Shown here: positions 1 to 8,417 of the stretch, one piece after another
Position numbering within the stretch: the stretch's first letter is position 1
Layout of the letters: every line of letters begins with the position of its first letter
Origin: Asanoa sp. WMMD1127
GTDB taxonomy: Bacteria > Actinomycetota > Actinomycetes > Mycobacteriales > Micromonosporaceae
Reading direction: 5' to 3'
DNA length: 64,000 nucleotides
Assembly: GCF_029626225.1 (NCBI RefSeq)
Contig: NZ_JARUBP010000001.1
Location: forward strand, 6,448,001 to 6,512,000
Program-made: the position numbers and the translations under genes
The notes under the pieces: generated by a model
Databases searched by the model: none
Told to the model about the DNA's origin: nothing
Seen by the model: the letters and a program-made list of their open reading frames with translations, nothing else

Positions 1-2
1 TG

Positions 3-686
3 GTGATCCTTTTCGAGGGGCGGGACGCGGCGGGCAAGGGCGGCACGATCAAGCGCTTCATGGAGCACCTCAATCCGCGCGGTGCCAGGGTGGTGGCGCT
101 GGAGAAGCCCAGCGAGCGCGAGCAGACCCAGTGGTACTTCCAGCGCTACGTCGCCCACCTGCCGGCGGCCCGCGAGATGGTGTTGTTCGACCGGTCCTGG
201 TACAACCGGGCCGGGGTCGAGCGGGTCATGGGCTACTGCACCCGCGCCGAATATCTCGAGTTCATGCGGGAGACGCCGGAGCTCGAGCGGATGCTGGTGC
301 GGTCGGGGATCAACCTCGTCAAGTTCTGGTTCTCGGTCACGCGGCACGAACAGCGCACCCGGTTCCTGATCCGGCAGGTCGACCCGGTGCGCCAGTGGAA
401 GCTCTCGCCGACCGACCTCGCCTCGCTCGACAAGTGGGACGACTACACGGAGGCGAAGGAGGCGATGTTCTTCTACACGCACACCGCCGACGCGCCCTGG
501 ACGATGATCAAGAGCAACGACAAGAAGCGGGCCCGGCTGGCGGCGATGCGGTACGTGCTGAAGAAGTTCGACTACGACAACAAGGACGAGGAGATCGTCA
601 ACACGCCGGACCCGCTGATCGTCGGCTCGGCCAGCGAGCTGTTCGAGGACGGCGAGCCGCCGGCCAAGGCGTTCACCGGCTTCTAG
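3..686 (+). CDS. ppk2: Polyphosphate kinase 2, 5' end cut by the window edge
   Basis: PPK2 enzymes move phosphate between polyphosphate and nucleotides in the cytosol. The frame is already open at the window edge. Residues FEGRDAAGKGG (Walker A) lie at about positions 4-14 of the visible fragment, whereas in the family they sit several tens of residues from the N-terminus, so the true start is outside the window and the GTG at base 3 is internal. LFDRSWYNRAGVE (Walker B and lid start) follows near residue 60, with WKLSP and KSNDKKRARL further on, as in single-domain PPK2. 227 residues are visible. The TAG stop shares the bases CTAG with the stop of the convergent gap gene. ADP/GDP versus AMP preference cannot be decided from the fragment. 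Confidence 0.93.
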   Translation: MILFEGRDAAGKGGTIKRFMEHLNPRGARVVALEKPSEREQTQWYFQRYVAHLPAAREMVLFDRSWYNRAGVERVMGYCTRAEYLEFMRETPELERMLVRSGINLVKFWFSVTRHEQRTRFLIRQVDPVRQWKLSPTDLASLDKWDDYTEAKEAMFFYTHTADAPWTMIKSNDKKRARLAAMRYVLKKFDYDNKDEEIVNTPDPLIVGSASELFEDGEPPAKAFTGF

Positions 687-1690
687 GCCGAGCCGCCGCC
701 GCCGATCCGCTCGCTGAACTCGACGAGCCGGTTGGCGAAGCCCCACTCGTTGTCGTACCAGCCGAACACCTTGACCTGGTTGCCGACGGCCTCGGTCAGC
801 GGCGCGTCGAAGACCGACGAGTAGGGGTTGCCGACGATGTCCGCGGAAACCAGCGGCGCCTCGGAATATTGCAGGTAGCGCCGCAGCCGCGGCGCGGCGG
901 CCGCTGCACGGAACGCCGCGTTGACCTCCTCGACGTCGGCGGCGCGCCGCAGCACCACGGTGAGGTCCGTGATCGAGCCCACCGGGACGGGTACGCGCAG
1001 CGCGGCGCCGGTGAGCCGCCCGTCGAGCTCCGGGATGACCTTGCCGATCGCCTTCGCCGCCCCCGACGACGTGGGGATCGTCGAGACCGCGGCCGCCCGG
1101 GCGCGGCGCAGGTCGGAGTGCGGTGCGTCGTGCAGCCGCTGGTCGCCCGTGTAGGCGTGGATCGTCGTCATCAGGCCCGACTCGATGCCGAAGGCGTCGT
1201 TGAGGACCTTGGCCAGCGGCGCCAGCGAGTTGGTGGTGCACGACCCGTTGGAGAACACGTCGTGGCTGTCCGGGTCGAGCGTGTCGTCGTTGACCCCGAG
1301 GACGAACGTGGGGACGTCGCCCTTGGCCGGCGCCGAGACGACGACCTTGCGCGCGCCGCCCTTGAGATGGGCCGCGGCCGCGACGCCGTCGGTGAAGTGG
1401 CCGGTGGACTCGATCACCACGTCGGCGCCGACGTCGCCCCACGGGATGGCGGCCGGGTCGGACTGCGCGAAGACCCGCATGCGCCGGCCCGCCACGACGA
1501 TCGCGTCGCCGTCGACGGCCACGCCGTCGAGGTGGCCGGAGACGGAGTCCCACTCCAGCAGGGTGGCCAGCGTGCGGGCGTCGGTGAGGTCGTTGACCGC
1601 GACCACCTCGACGTCGGCGTTGCTCGCCAGGGCGGCGCGCAGGTAGCTGCGGCCGATCCGCCCGAACCCGTTGATGCCGATGCGAACCAT
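683..1690 (-). CDS. gap: Type I glyceraldehyde-3-phosphate dehydrogenase
   Basis: Oxidises glyceraldehyde-3-phosphate to 1,3-bisphosphoglycerate with NAD(P). The 335-residue protein opens with the nucleotide-binding signature VRIGINGFGRIGR, has the catalytic cysteine in SNGSCTTNSLAP (C151), and ends with the family signature GWYDNEWGFANRLVE. Length is normal. The ATG overlaps the TGA of the upstream TetR gene by one base (TGATG), so the two are almost certainly co-transcribed and translationally coupled; the downstream neighbour is not pgk or tpi. That suggests an auxiliary, TetR-controlled GAPDH rather than the housekeeping gap-pgk-tpi copy. The 3' end overlaps ppk2. Confidence 0.95.
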   Translation of the reverse strand: MVRIGINGFGRIGRSYLRAALASNADVEVVAVNDLTDARTLATLLEWDSVSGHLDGVAVDGDAIVVAGRRMRVFAQSDPAAIPWGDVGADVVIESTGHFTDGVAAAAHLKGGARKVVVSAPAKGDVPTFVLGVNDDTLDPDSHDVFSNGSCTTNSLAPLAKVLNDAFGIESGLMTTIHAYTGDQRLHDAPHSDLRRARAAAVSTIPTSSGAAKAIGKVIPELDGRLTGAALRVPVPVGSITDLTVVLRRAADVEEVNAAFRAAAAAPRLRRYLQYSEAPLVSADIVGNPYSSVFDAPLTEAVGNQVKVFGWYDNEWGFANRLVEFSERIGGGGSA

Positions 1691-2274
1691 CACTTCCCCT
1701 TCTCGTCGGGCCTGGTGGGCGCCGCGGCCCGGAGCAGATCGAGCGCGCCGGCGCGGGCGTCGTCGAACGGGCCCGGGTCCTGCTGGGCGATCGCCAGCAC
1801 GTAGCCGCCCTGCAGCACGGCCATCAGCGTGTGGGCGAGGCGCTCGGGATCGAGGTCGGCGCGCAGCTCCCCGGCGGCGACCGCCTCGCGGAGCACGCTG
1901 ACCCAGCTGCCGTGGACCTGCGCGAACGCGCGCGCCACCGGGGCCAGCAGCACCGGGTCCTCGCGGACCTGCGGGTCCTGGGTCATCCGGCCGACCTTGC
2001 AGCCCTTGAGGGCGGCACGCGGGCGCATCAGGTAGGCCTCGATCCGGGCCATCGGGGCGCCCGGCCCGTCGAGCTCGGACGCCGCCGGCAGCAGGTCGGC
2101 GACGTTGCGCTCGAGGGCGGCCAGCGCCAGGTCGCGCTTGGTCGGAAAGTGGTGGTACATGCTGCCCTGGCCGACACCGGAGCGCTCGCGCACGGCACGT
2201 GGGCTCGTGTCGGCGTAGCCGCGCTCCCACATGAGCTGGCTCATCGTCTCGACGAGCAGGTGGCGCGAGTCCAT
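1690..2274 (-). CDS. TetR/AcrR family regulator, first gene of operon with gap
   Basis: A 194-residue DNA-binding protein. The N-terminal helix-turn-helix is plain (SPRAVRERSGVGQGSMYHHFPTKRDLALAAL, about residues 27-57, with the TetR-typical YHHF) and is followed by a C-terminal ligand domain of the LmrA/YxaF kind. The ATG at 2274 fits because a 20-bp inverted repeat lies just upstream at 2284-2303, where an autoregulated TetR operator would be. It overlaps gap by one base, so it probably controls its own operon. The ligand cannot be predicted. Longer readings of this frame run into the neighbouring membrane-protein gene and are not credible. Confidence 0.9.
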   Translation of the reverse strand: MDSRHLLVETMSQLMWERGYADTSPRAVRERSGVGQGSMYHHFPTKRDLALAALERNVADLLPAASELDGPGAPMARIEAYLMRPRAALKGCKVGRMTQDPQVREDPVLLAPVARAFAQVHGSWVSVLREAVAAGELRADLDPERLAHTLMAVLQGGYVLAIAQQDPGPFDDARAGALDLLRAAAPTRPDEKGK

Positions 2275-2283
2275 GCCCCAGTC

Positions 2284-2303
2284 TGTACATACCAGTAGGT
2301 ACA
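2284..2303. promoter_or_regulatory. Probable TetR operator upstream of the tetR-gap operon
   Basis: TGTACATACCAGTAGGTACA is an inverted repeat in which 8 of 10 arm positions pair. It lies 9 bases before the TetR start codon and inside the only non-coding stretch (2275-2347) that can hold the operon promoter. Position and size fit TetR autorepression; binding by this particular regulator is inference. Confidence 0.65.
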
Positions 2304-2347
2304 GCGCAAGCCCCTTTCGCACCGGCAACGGCTCGAACGGGGCGCCG

Positions 2348-3307
2348 CTAGCGCTTCTTCTTCTTGAGCTTCCGGTCGTCGCGCAGCTCGACGTAGGGCT
2401 CCTTGTCCTCGGGGTGCCCGCTGACGATCGCCCGGCTGCGCTGCAGCTCCGCGTCGTATTCCGCGCCCAGCAGGATCGCGTTGTTGGACAGCCACAGCCA
2501 GACCAGGAAGACGATGACGCCGGCGACGGCACCATAGGTCTTGTTGTAGGACGCGAAGTTGGCGAGATAGACCGCGAAGAGTCCGGACAGGACGATCCAC
2601 AGCAGCACGGCCAGCAAGCCGCCGGGCGTGACCCACTTGAACTTGCCGTGGCGGGCGTTGGGCGAGGCCCAGTAGAGGATCGAGAACATCAGGCTGACGA
2701 GGATCACCAGCACCGGCCACTTCGCGATGTTCCAGGCGGTCACGGCGGCCGAGCCGAGCCCGATCGCGTCGCCGATCGACTCGGCGAACCGGCCGGTGAA
2801 GACGACGATCAGCGCGCAGGCGATCAGCAGCAGCCCGACCGCGGCGGTCACCCCGAGCCGGATCGGCAGCGTCTTCCAGATCGGCCGGCCCTCGGGCACG
2901 TCGTAGATCGCGTTGGAGGCCCGCATGAACGCCCCGATGTAGCCGGACGCCGACCAGAACGCCAGCACGGCGCCGATCACCGCGCCGACGCTGGCCAGGG
3001 ACGCGTTGCCGGCCACCTGGTCGATCGCGGCGACCGTGAAGTTGGCGATGGTCTCCGGCAGGGTGGTCTGCAGGTTGTTCTTGACGGCCGTGATGGTGTC
3101 CGGACCGAGCAGGCCGAGGATCGAGACGATCACCAGCAGCCCCGGGAAGATGGACAGCACGCCGTAGTACGTCAGCGCCGCGGCCCAGTCGCTGATCGAG
3201 TCGTCCGAGAACTCCTTGGCCGCCCGCTTGGCGCTCGCCCACCACGAGCGGGCGGGCAGCTTGGCCGGGCTGTCCGGCGCGGGTCGGGCGGATGCGTCGT
3301 TGCTCAT
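2348..3307 (-). CDS. YihY/BrkB-family inner membrane protein
   Basis: A 319-residue integral membrane protein of the YihY/virulence-factor BrkB family, function poorly defined. The start is the ATG preceded by GGAGG at six bases. A soluble N-terminus of about 40 residues is followed by the family hallmark AALTYYGVLSIFPGLLVI and about six hydrophobic segments, with APNARHGKFKWVTPGGLLA before the last pair and a long basic tail (LKKKKR). Length and topology fit the family. It is transcribed alone towards the tetR-gap operon. Although early members were called ribonuclease BN, that activity belongs to another protein and should not be transferred here. Confidence 0.9.
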   Translation of the reverse strand: MSNDASARPAPDSPAKLPARSWWASAKRAAKEFSDDSISDWAAALTYYGVLSIFPGLLVIVSILGLLGPDTITAVKNNLQTTLPETIANFTVAAIDQVAGNASLASVGAVIGAVLAFWSASGYIGAFMRASNAIYDVPEGRPIWKTLPIRLGVTAAVGLLLIACALIVVFTGRFAESIGDAIGLGSAAVTAWNIAKWPVLVILVSLMFSILYWASPNARHGKFKWVTPGGLLAVLLWIVLSGLFAVYLANFASYNKTYGAVAGVIVFLVWLWLSNNAILLGAEYDAELQRSRAIVSGHPEDKEPYVELRDDRKLKKKKR

Positions 3308-3416
3308 GGGCACCTCCGGTCTCACCCGGCCATTTGCCCCGCTCGTTGCGGTTCAACCACATGATGCGTCCGCTGAGCGGGACACCTGCGGATCACCGTG
3401 CGCGCGGCGTGCCGCG

Positions 3417-3422
3417 TACCCT
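3417..3422 (+). promoter_or_regulatory. -10 element TACCCT of a leaderless promoter
   Basis: TACCCT (TANNNT type) is followed by six bases and then the ATG at 3429; no Shine-Dalgarno is present. Confidence 0.55.
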
Positions 3423-3428
3423 CTCGCC

Positions 3429-4031
3429 ATGGTCGATGCCCACCCCCAGGAGGCGCTGGTCGATCTCGACCGGCCACCGCCGCAACGACCGCTGGTCGAG
3501 CCCGGTGACCGACTGCGCGCCGGGTGGCGGCGGCTGCGCAACGCCCGCCTCCAGGCCGGCGCGGTGGTGCTGGCCGCGGTGGTCGGCGCGGTCGCCGGCG
3601 GGGTCGGGGTGCACCGGTGGGAGGCGCGGCAGCGGCTGGCGGCCGAGACGGGGACCGTCGAGCTGAGCGCGCAGCTGACCGACCCGGGCAACCTCGACGC
3701 GTCCGCCGACGGCGTCAACGCGTCGATCGTGACCAACCTGACGCTGGTCAACCTCGGCCCGCTGCCGATCCAGGTGCTGGACCTCGACGCCGCCCGCGAC
3801 GGGCTGGAGCTGCGCAACGCCGCCGAGAACGCCACGGTCCGCCCGGGGTTCCGGACGGTCGCGGTGTGGCTGACGTTCGCCTGCGTCCACCGCGACATCT
3901 CCACCGATCCGCTGCCGCTGCACGTGCGGGTCCGCACGCAGGACGGGCGGACCCGCGCCGTCGAGACGACGATGGAGATCGGCCGGGCGCAATGGCCCGC
4001 GCTGCTCGAGTCGAGGTGCGCGGGCCGCTGA
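3429..4031 (+). CDS. Single-pass membrane protein of unknown function
   Basis: A 200-residue protein not recognised as a named family. An N-terminal cytoplasmic part of about 45 residues rich in Arg and Pro is followed by one membrane segment (AGAVVLAAVVGAVAGGVGV, about residues 42-60) and a roughly 135-residue extracytoplasmic domain. That domain is rich in beta-forming alternations (TVELSAQL, IVTNLTLVNLG, TVAVWLTFAC, LHVRVRT) and looks like an immunoglobulin-like sandwich. It has two cysteines (in FACVH and ESRCAG) that could pair. The ATG is chosen because TACCCT lies six bases before it, as at other leaderless starts here. Its stop ends 3 bases before the stop of the convergent ABC gene. 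Confidence 0.75.
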   Translation: MVDAHPQEALVDLDRPPPQRPLVEPGDRLRAGWRRLRNARLQAGAVVLAAVVGAVAGGVGVHRWEARQRLAAETGTVELSAQLTDPGNLDASADGVNASIVTNLTLVNLGPLPIQVLDLDAARDGLELRNAAENATVRPGFRTVAVWLTFACVHRDISTDPLPLHVRVRTQDGRTRAVETTMEIGRAQWPALLESRCAGR

Positions 4032-4034
4032 CGG

Positions 4035-5765
4035 TCAGCCGTGCCAGGAGCGCCAGAGCGCGGCGTACGCGCCACCGGCGTCGACCAGCTCGTCGTGGGT
4101 GCCCAGCTCGGTGACCCGGCCCGCCTCCATCACCGCGACGCGGTCGGCGTCGCGGGCGGTGTTGAGCCGGTGGGCGATCGCGACGACCGTGCGGCCTTCG
4201 AGCACCGCGGCGAGGGCGCGCTCGGTCCGCCGGGCGGTGGTCGGGTCGAGGGCCGCGGTCGCCTCGTCGAGGATCAGCGTGTGCGGGTCGGCCAGCACGA
4301 TGCGGGCCAGCGCGAGCTGCTGGGCGTCGGCCGGCCCGAGCTCGCGGGCGCCCTCGCCGAGCCGCGTGTCGAGGCCCTCCGGGAGGTCGGCGTACCAGTC
4401 GGCGCCGACCGCGAGCAGCGCGGTGAGCATGTCGGCGTCGCTCGCGTCCGGCGCGGCGAACGACAGGTTGTCACGCAGCGTGCCGATGAAGACGTGGTGC
4501 TCCTGGGTGACCAGCGAGATCAGCTGCCGCCGCTGGGCCGGGTCGATGTCGGCGATCGGCACGCCGCCCAGGGTCACGGCGCCGCTGTCGGGCGCCTCGG
4601 TCCCGGCGAGCAGCCGGGCGAGGGTGGACTTGCCGGCGCCGGACGGCCCGACGATCGCGAGCCGCTCCCCCTGCCGCAGCTCGAGGTCGATCCCGTGCAG
4701 CACGTCGTGGCCGGAGCTGTAGGCGAACCGGGCGCCGCGCACCACGATCCGCTCGTCGCCGGGCGCGGGCGGCAGGCCGCGTTGCTCCGGCACACCGACC
4801 CCGACCCCGAGCACCCGGGCGTACGAGGCGATGCCGCGCTGGGTCTGCTCGATGAACTGGAGGATCCGGTCGAGCGGGTCGATCGCCTGTTGCAGCAGCA
4901 GCGCGGCGGCCACCACGTCGCCCACGGTCACGCCGCCGCCCCGGGTCAGCACGCCGCCGGCCAGCAGCACCAGCGCGATCGGCACGGCGTAGCTGGCCTC
5001 GACCACCGGAAAGAACACCGTGCGCAGCGCGAGCGTCGCCCGCCGGGTGGCCCACAGCCGGCCGACCCGGGCCGTGCCGTTGTCGATCCGGTCGTCGGCC
5101 AGCCGCAGCGCCTCGATCGTGCGGGCACCCTCGGCGGTGGTGGTCAGCGACTCGGTCAGGTCGGCGCTGGCGGCCCCCTCGGCCAGGTAGGCGGGCGTGG
5201 CCCGGCGCAGGTACCAGCGGGTGACCGCGAGGATCGTGGGCAGCCCGGTCAGCGCCACCAGCCCGAGCCACGGGTCGATCAGGAAGATCGCGCCGAACAG
5301 GAGCACGAGCTGGACGAACGCGATGACCATGATGGGCACGACGTCGCGCACCATCGTGCCGACCGTGGCCACGTCGACCGAGCTGCGGTTGGCCAGGTCG
5401 CCGGCGCCGGCCCGCTCGACGACGGCGGTCGGCAGGTTGAGGGTCCGGCGCACGAACTGCTCGCGGAGCCGGGCGATGGCCCGCTCCCCCAGCCGGTAGC
5501 CGACGAGGTGCCCGTAGCGCAGCAGCGCGCCCTGCACCAGCGTGCAGGCGACGATGGCGAGCGCCAGCTTGTCGACCGCGGCCGCGCCCTTGCCGGCGAT
5601 CACCTCGTCGACGATCGCGCCGAGCAGCCGGGGCGCCGCGAGGCCGGCGGCGACGGCGGCGCCCTGCAGCAGGAGCACCAGGACGACGGCGCGGCGCTCC
5701 CCCGCCACCAGGTCCCGGGTCGCCCGGCGGGTGGTCGCCCGGTCGGCCACCGGCAGCCCGGTCAT
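4035..5765 (-). CDS. ABC exporter half-transporter, catalytically competent NBD, degenerate signature
   Basis: A 576-residue half-transporter: six-helix membrane domain (about residues 20-310) then a nucleotide-binding domain. Walker A is intact (GPSGAGKST), as are the Q-loop (LVTQEHH), Walker B plus catalytic Glu (LILDEATAALD) and the H-loop (IAHRLNTA). The signature motif, normally LSGGQ, reads LGPADAQ, so it cannot act as a normal signature. The start overlaps the stop of the upstream half-transporter (ATGA), so the two are coupled and should form a heterodimer in which this subunit provides the Walker motifs of the single consensus ATP site. Substrate unknown; multidrug, lipid or peptide export are the usual options. 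Confidence 0.92.
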   Translation of the reverse strand: MTGLPVADRATTRRATRDLVAGERRAVVLVLLLQGAAVAAGLAAPRLLGAIVDEVIAGKGAAAVDKLALAIVACTLVQGALLRYGHLVGYRLGERAIARLREQFVRRTLNLPTAVVERAGAGDLANRSSVDVATVGTMVRDVVPIMVIAFVQLVLLFGAIFLIDPWLGLVALTGLPTILAVTRWYLRRATPAYLAEGAASADLTESLTTTAEGARTIEALRLADDRIDNGTARVGRLWATRRATLALRTVFFPVVEASYAVPIALVLLAGGVLTRGGGVTVGDVVAAALLLQQAIDPLDRILQFIEQTQRGIASYARVLGVGVGVPEQRGLPPAPGDERIVVRGARFAYSSGHDVLHGIDLELRQGERLAIVGPSGAGKSTLARLLAGTEAPDSGAVTLGGVPIADIDPAQRRQLISLVTQEHHVFIGTLRDNLSFAAPDASDADMLTALLAVGADWYADLPEGLDTRLGEGARELGPADAQQLALARIVLADPHTLILDEATAALDPTTARRTERALAAVLEGRTVVAIAHRLNTARDADRVAVMEAGRVTELGTHDELVDAGGAYAALWRSWHG

Positions 5766-7474
5766 CCCGCCACCTCCGCGTCGCTGTCGCGGGCGACCAG
5801 GGCCCGGTAGCCGGGCACGCGTTTGACGAGGTCGCCGTGCGCGCCGGTGGCCGCGACCCGGCCGTCGGCCAGGAACGCCACCTCGTCGGCCTGCCCGAGC
5901 AGCAGCGGCGAGGTGGCCAGCAGCACGGTGGTGCGGCCGGCCCGCGCCGCGCGCAGCCGTGCCGCGATGCGGGCCTCGGTGTGCGCGTCGACCGCCGAGG
6001 TCGGGTCGACCAGGATCAGCACCTCGGGGTCGGTGTGCACCGCGCGGGCCAGCCGGACCCGCTGCCGTTGGCCGCCGGAGAGCGTCCGGCCCTGGGTGTC
6101 GACCTCGGTGTCGACGCCCTCGGGCAGCGACTCGACGACGTCCTCGGCGGCGGCCGCGTGCACGGCCGGGCCCACCTCGCCGGGGCCGCCGCGGGTCAGC
6201 GTGGTGCGCAGCGGGCCGGCGAACAGGAAGGCGTCGTGGTCGCCGACCAGGATGCGGCGGCGCACGTCGGCCAGCGGCACGGCCGCGATCGGCACGCCGC
6301 CCCAGGTGACGTCGCTGTGGGTGAACCGGGCCAGCCGGTCGGCCAGCGCGGCCGCGGCGCCGGGGTCGTCGGCGGCGACCGCGACCAGTCGCCCCGCCGG
6401 CACGGTCAGCCCGCTGTCGGGGTCGTGGAGGTCGGCCGGCGCCGGGGGCGCCTCGTGGACCACCGGGCCGCCCGCGGTCTCGGGGCCGACGGCGAGCAGG
6501 GCCAGGATGCGCCGGGCGGCGACCCGGCCACGGATGACGTCGTGCGCGGAGCCGAGCAGGAACCAGCACGGCACGGCCAGGATGGCGACGTAGCCGTACA
6601 CCGCGACCATCTCGCCGACCGAGATGGTGCCGGCGGCGGCCATCCGGGCCGCCAGCCAGACGACCAGCGCGAGGAACAGCGCCGGGATCGCGATGGCCAG
6701 CGCCTCGATCCAGCTGTTGACGGTCGCCACGCGGTAGCCCTCGGCCATCAGCTCGCGCGACCGCCGCTCGTAGCGCCGGGCGAACAGGCCGCGACCACCG
6801 ACGCCGGCCAGCACCCGCAGCCCCGCGACGATGTCGCCCGACCGCGCGGTCAGCGCGCCCTGCTTGTGCCGGTAGTCGGTCTCGACGGCCTCCAGCCGGC
6901 GCAGCAGCGGCGAGATGACGGCGACCACGCAGGGCACGCCGAGCAGCACGGTGAGCGCCAGCGGCGGCGCGGCGTCCCAGAGCACGACCGCGACGGCGGC
7001 GTACGCGATGACCGCGCCGACGCCCGGGCCGGTGAACGTGAGCACCTGCGAGACGTAGCTGATGTCACGCCCGCCGACCGTGGCGACCTCACCGGCCGCG
7101 AGCCGCCGGGGCAGGGACGCGCCGGTGCGGGACAGGTGGCGCAGCAGCACCTCGGCCGAGCGGGCGGTGGCGTCCTCCCGGACCATCGTCATCGTGCGGT
7201 GGCGCATGATGCCGAGCCAGGCGAGCGCGAGGCCGCAGACCAGGATCGCGGCGACCCAGAGCACCAGCGCCCGCCGGTCGCCGTGGCGCAGGCCGTCGTC
7301 GACCGCGCGCGAGATCAGGTAGGGGCGCACGGCGAGGCCGACCATCCAGGCGGTGCCGACGACGGCACCGCGCAGCACCCGCCAGGGTTGGCAGCGGGTG
7401 AGCCACCACATGTAGCGGAACGGTCCCCGTGTGTCGGGCACCCCGGGATCGGCGTGAGGGATCTGCGGGGGCAC
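5762..7474 (-). CDS. ABC exporter half-transporter, degenerate NBD with intact signature
   Basis: A 570-residue half-transporter with an N-terminal six-helix domain and a C-terminal NBD lacking most ATP-binding residues. Where Walker A should be it reads VAVAADDPGAAAALA with no Gly-Lys-Ser/Thr; the Q-loop Gln is replaced (LVGDHDAF); Walker B reads VLILVDPTSAVD (Asp to Val, Glu to Asp); the H-loop His is replaced (LLATSPLLL). The signature LSGGQRQRVRLARA and D-loop SAVD are intact. This is the mirror image of its partner at 4035-5765. The GTG start is supported by TAGGTT six bases upstream with no Shine-Dalgarno. It is first in a two-gene operon. Confidence 0.92.
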   Translation of the reverse strand: MPPQIPHADPGVPDTRGPFRYMWWLTRCQPWRVLRGAVVGTAWMVGLAVRPYLISRAVDDGLRHGDRRALVLWVAAILVCGLALAWLGIMRHRTMTMVREDATARSAEVLLRHLSRTGASLPRRLAAGEVATVGGRDISYVSQVLTFTGPGVGAVIAYAAVAVVLWDAAPPLALTVLLGVPCVVAVISPLLRRLEAVETDYRHKQGALTARSGDIVAGLRVLAGVGGRGLFARRYERRSRELMAEGYRVATVNSWIEALAIAIPALFLALVVWLAARMAAAGTISVGEMVAVYGYVAILAVPCWFLLGSAHDVIRGRVAARRILALLAVGPETAGGPVVHEAPPAPADLHDPDSGLTVPAGRLVAVAADDPGAAAALADRLARFTHSDVTWGGVPIAAVPLADVRRRILVGDHDAFLFAGPLRTTLTRGGPGEVGPAVHAAAAEDVVESLPEGVDTEVDTQGRTLSGGQRQRVRLARAVHTDPEVLILVDPTSAVDAHTEARIAARLRAARAGRTTVLLATSPLLLGQADEVAFLADGRVAATGAHGDLVKRVPGYRALVARDSDAEVAG

Positions 7475-7480
7475 GCGTTC

Positions 7481-7486
7481 AACCTA
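7481..7486 (-). promoter_or_regulatory. -10 element TAGGTT of a leaderless promoter
   Basis: Read on the minus strand, TAGGTT is followed by six bases and the GTG at 7474, the start of the ABC exporter operon. Confidence 0.55.
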
Positions 7487-7541
7487 CCGTCGGCCCCTGT
7501 TCCGCCCCACGCAGTTTTCTGCCAGGATCATATCCAAGCAT

Positions 7542-7556
7542 TGAAGTATTTCTTCA
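7542..7556. promoter_or_regulatory. Perfect 5-5-5 dyad in an AT-rich promoter region
   Basis: TGAAG-TATTT-CTTCA is a perfect inverted repeat in an island of low GC (7530-7562) directly upstream of the M23 peptidase gene, 18 bases before its start. TTGAAG could also serve as a -35-like element. Regulator unknown. Confidence 0.4.
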
Positions 7557-7574
7557 TATGACTCGGAGGTGTGC

Positions 7575-8339
7575 ATGAAGCATCGGTGGTGGCGCCTGCT
7601 CGGTGCCGCGTGTGTCGCGTTCCTGCTGCTCCCGCCGGCTCCCGCGCTGGCCGCGCCGACGTTCAAGGTGCCGTTCCCGTGCGGGCAGGCGTGGTCGGGG
7701 CAGACCCGCACCAACCACAGCCCGGCCAACGCTATCGACTTCAACCGCACCAACGACGACGGCGACCCGGTGGTGGCCAGCGCGCCCGGCACGGTCGACG
7801 TGGTCACCAACCTGGGCAACACCAGCTACGGCCGGTACGTGCGGATCAACCACGGCGGCGGCTACACCACGTACTACGCGCACCTGAGCGCGTTCAACGT
7901 GTCGGTCGGGCAGTCGGTGGGCTACGGCCGGGTGATCGGCTACGTCGGCACGAGCGGCGGCTCGACCGGCCCCCACCTGCACTACGAGCAGCGGCTCAAC
8001 GGGTCGGCGGTGCAGGTCCGGTTCAACGGCGCGCTGGCGCTCTACTGGGGCACCAAGACCTACACCAGCGACAACGCCTGCTCCGGCGGCAACGCGACGG
8101 TCAACACGGCCGGCACGCCGCTGACGGTGCGGTCCGGCCCGGGCACGTCGTACGCCTCGGTGGGGACCGTCGCCGACGGCACGCGGGTGACCATCGCATG
8201 CCAGACTACCGGCACCTCGGTGACCGGCACCTACGGGACCAGCAACATCTGGGACCGGATCGGCTCCGGCCGGTTCATCGCGGACGCGTACGTCTACACG
8301 GGCTACGACGGGTTCATACCTGGCGTGCCGCGCTGCTGA
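7575..8339 (+). CDS. Secreted M23 (LytM-type) peptidoglycan endopeptidase
   Basis: A 254-residue exported zinc peptidase expected to cut cell-wall peptide bridges. A Sec signal (residues 1-27, ending ALAAP) precedes the M23 domain with zinc ligands H48 and D55 (NHSPANAIDFN) and the GPHLHYEQ motif near residue 135. A C-terminal SH3-like domain (TPLTVRSGPGTSYASVGTV, from about 180) probably binds the wall. The ATG at 7575 is chosen over the in-frame GTG at 7569 because the GTG is part of the GGAGG ribosome-binding site. A strong hairpin follows the stop. It is a single-gene unit, divergent from the ABC exporter. Confidence 0.92.
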   Translation: MKHRWWRLLGAACVAFLLLPPAPALAAPTFKVPFPCGQAWSGQTRTNHSPANAIDFNRTNDDGDPVVASAPGTVDVVTNLGNTSYGRYVRINHGGGYTTYYAHLSAFNVSVGQSVGYGRVIGYVGTSGGSTGPHLHYEQRLNGSAVQVRFNGALALYWGTKTYTSDNACSGGNATVNTAGTPLTVRSGPGTSYASVGTVADGTRVTIACQTTGTSVTGTYGTSNIWDRIGSGRFIADAYVYTGYDGFIPGVPRC

Positions 8340-8347
8340 CGGTCCGG

Positions 8348-8376
8348 GGGCGCGCGGGGTTCCGCCCCGCGCGCCC
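8348..8376 (+). terminator. Intrinsic-type hairpin after the M23 gene
   Basis: Perfect 12-bp GC-only stem (GGGCGCGCGGGG and its complement) with a five-base loop, nine bases after the stop; no T tract, as often in actinomycetes. Confidence 0.75.
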
Positions 8377-8417
8377 GCCCGCGTCGCACCGCTGCCCGGA
8401 CTTATCGTCAGTTCATC

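Noticed and set aside
683-2290. A fused 535-codon reading of the gap gene with an N-terminal extension
   Set aside because: The extension is the TetR gene read in another frame; the gap ATG at 1690 and the TetR frame are both clearly supported.
7569-7571. GTG as start of the M23 peptidase gene
   Set aside because: The codon is part of the GGAGG ribosome-binding site that serves the ATG at 7575.
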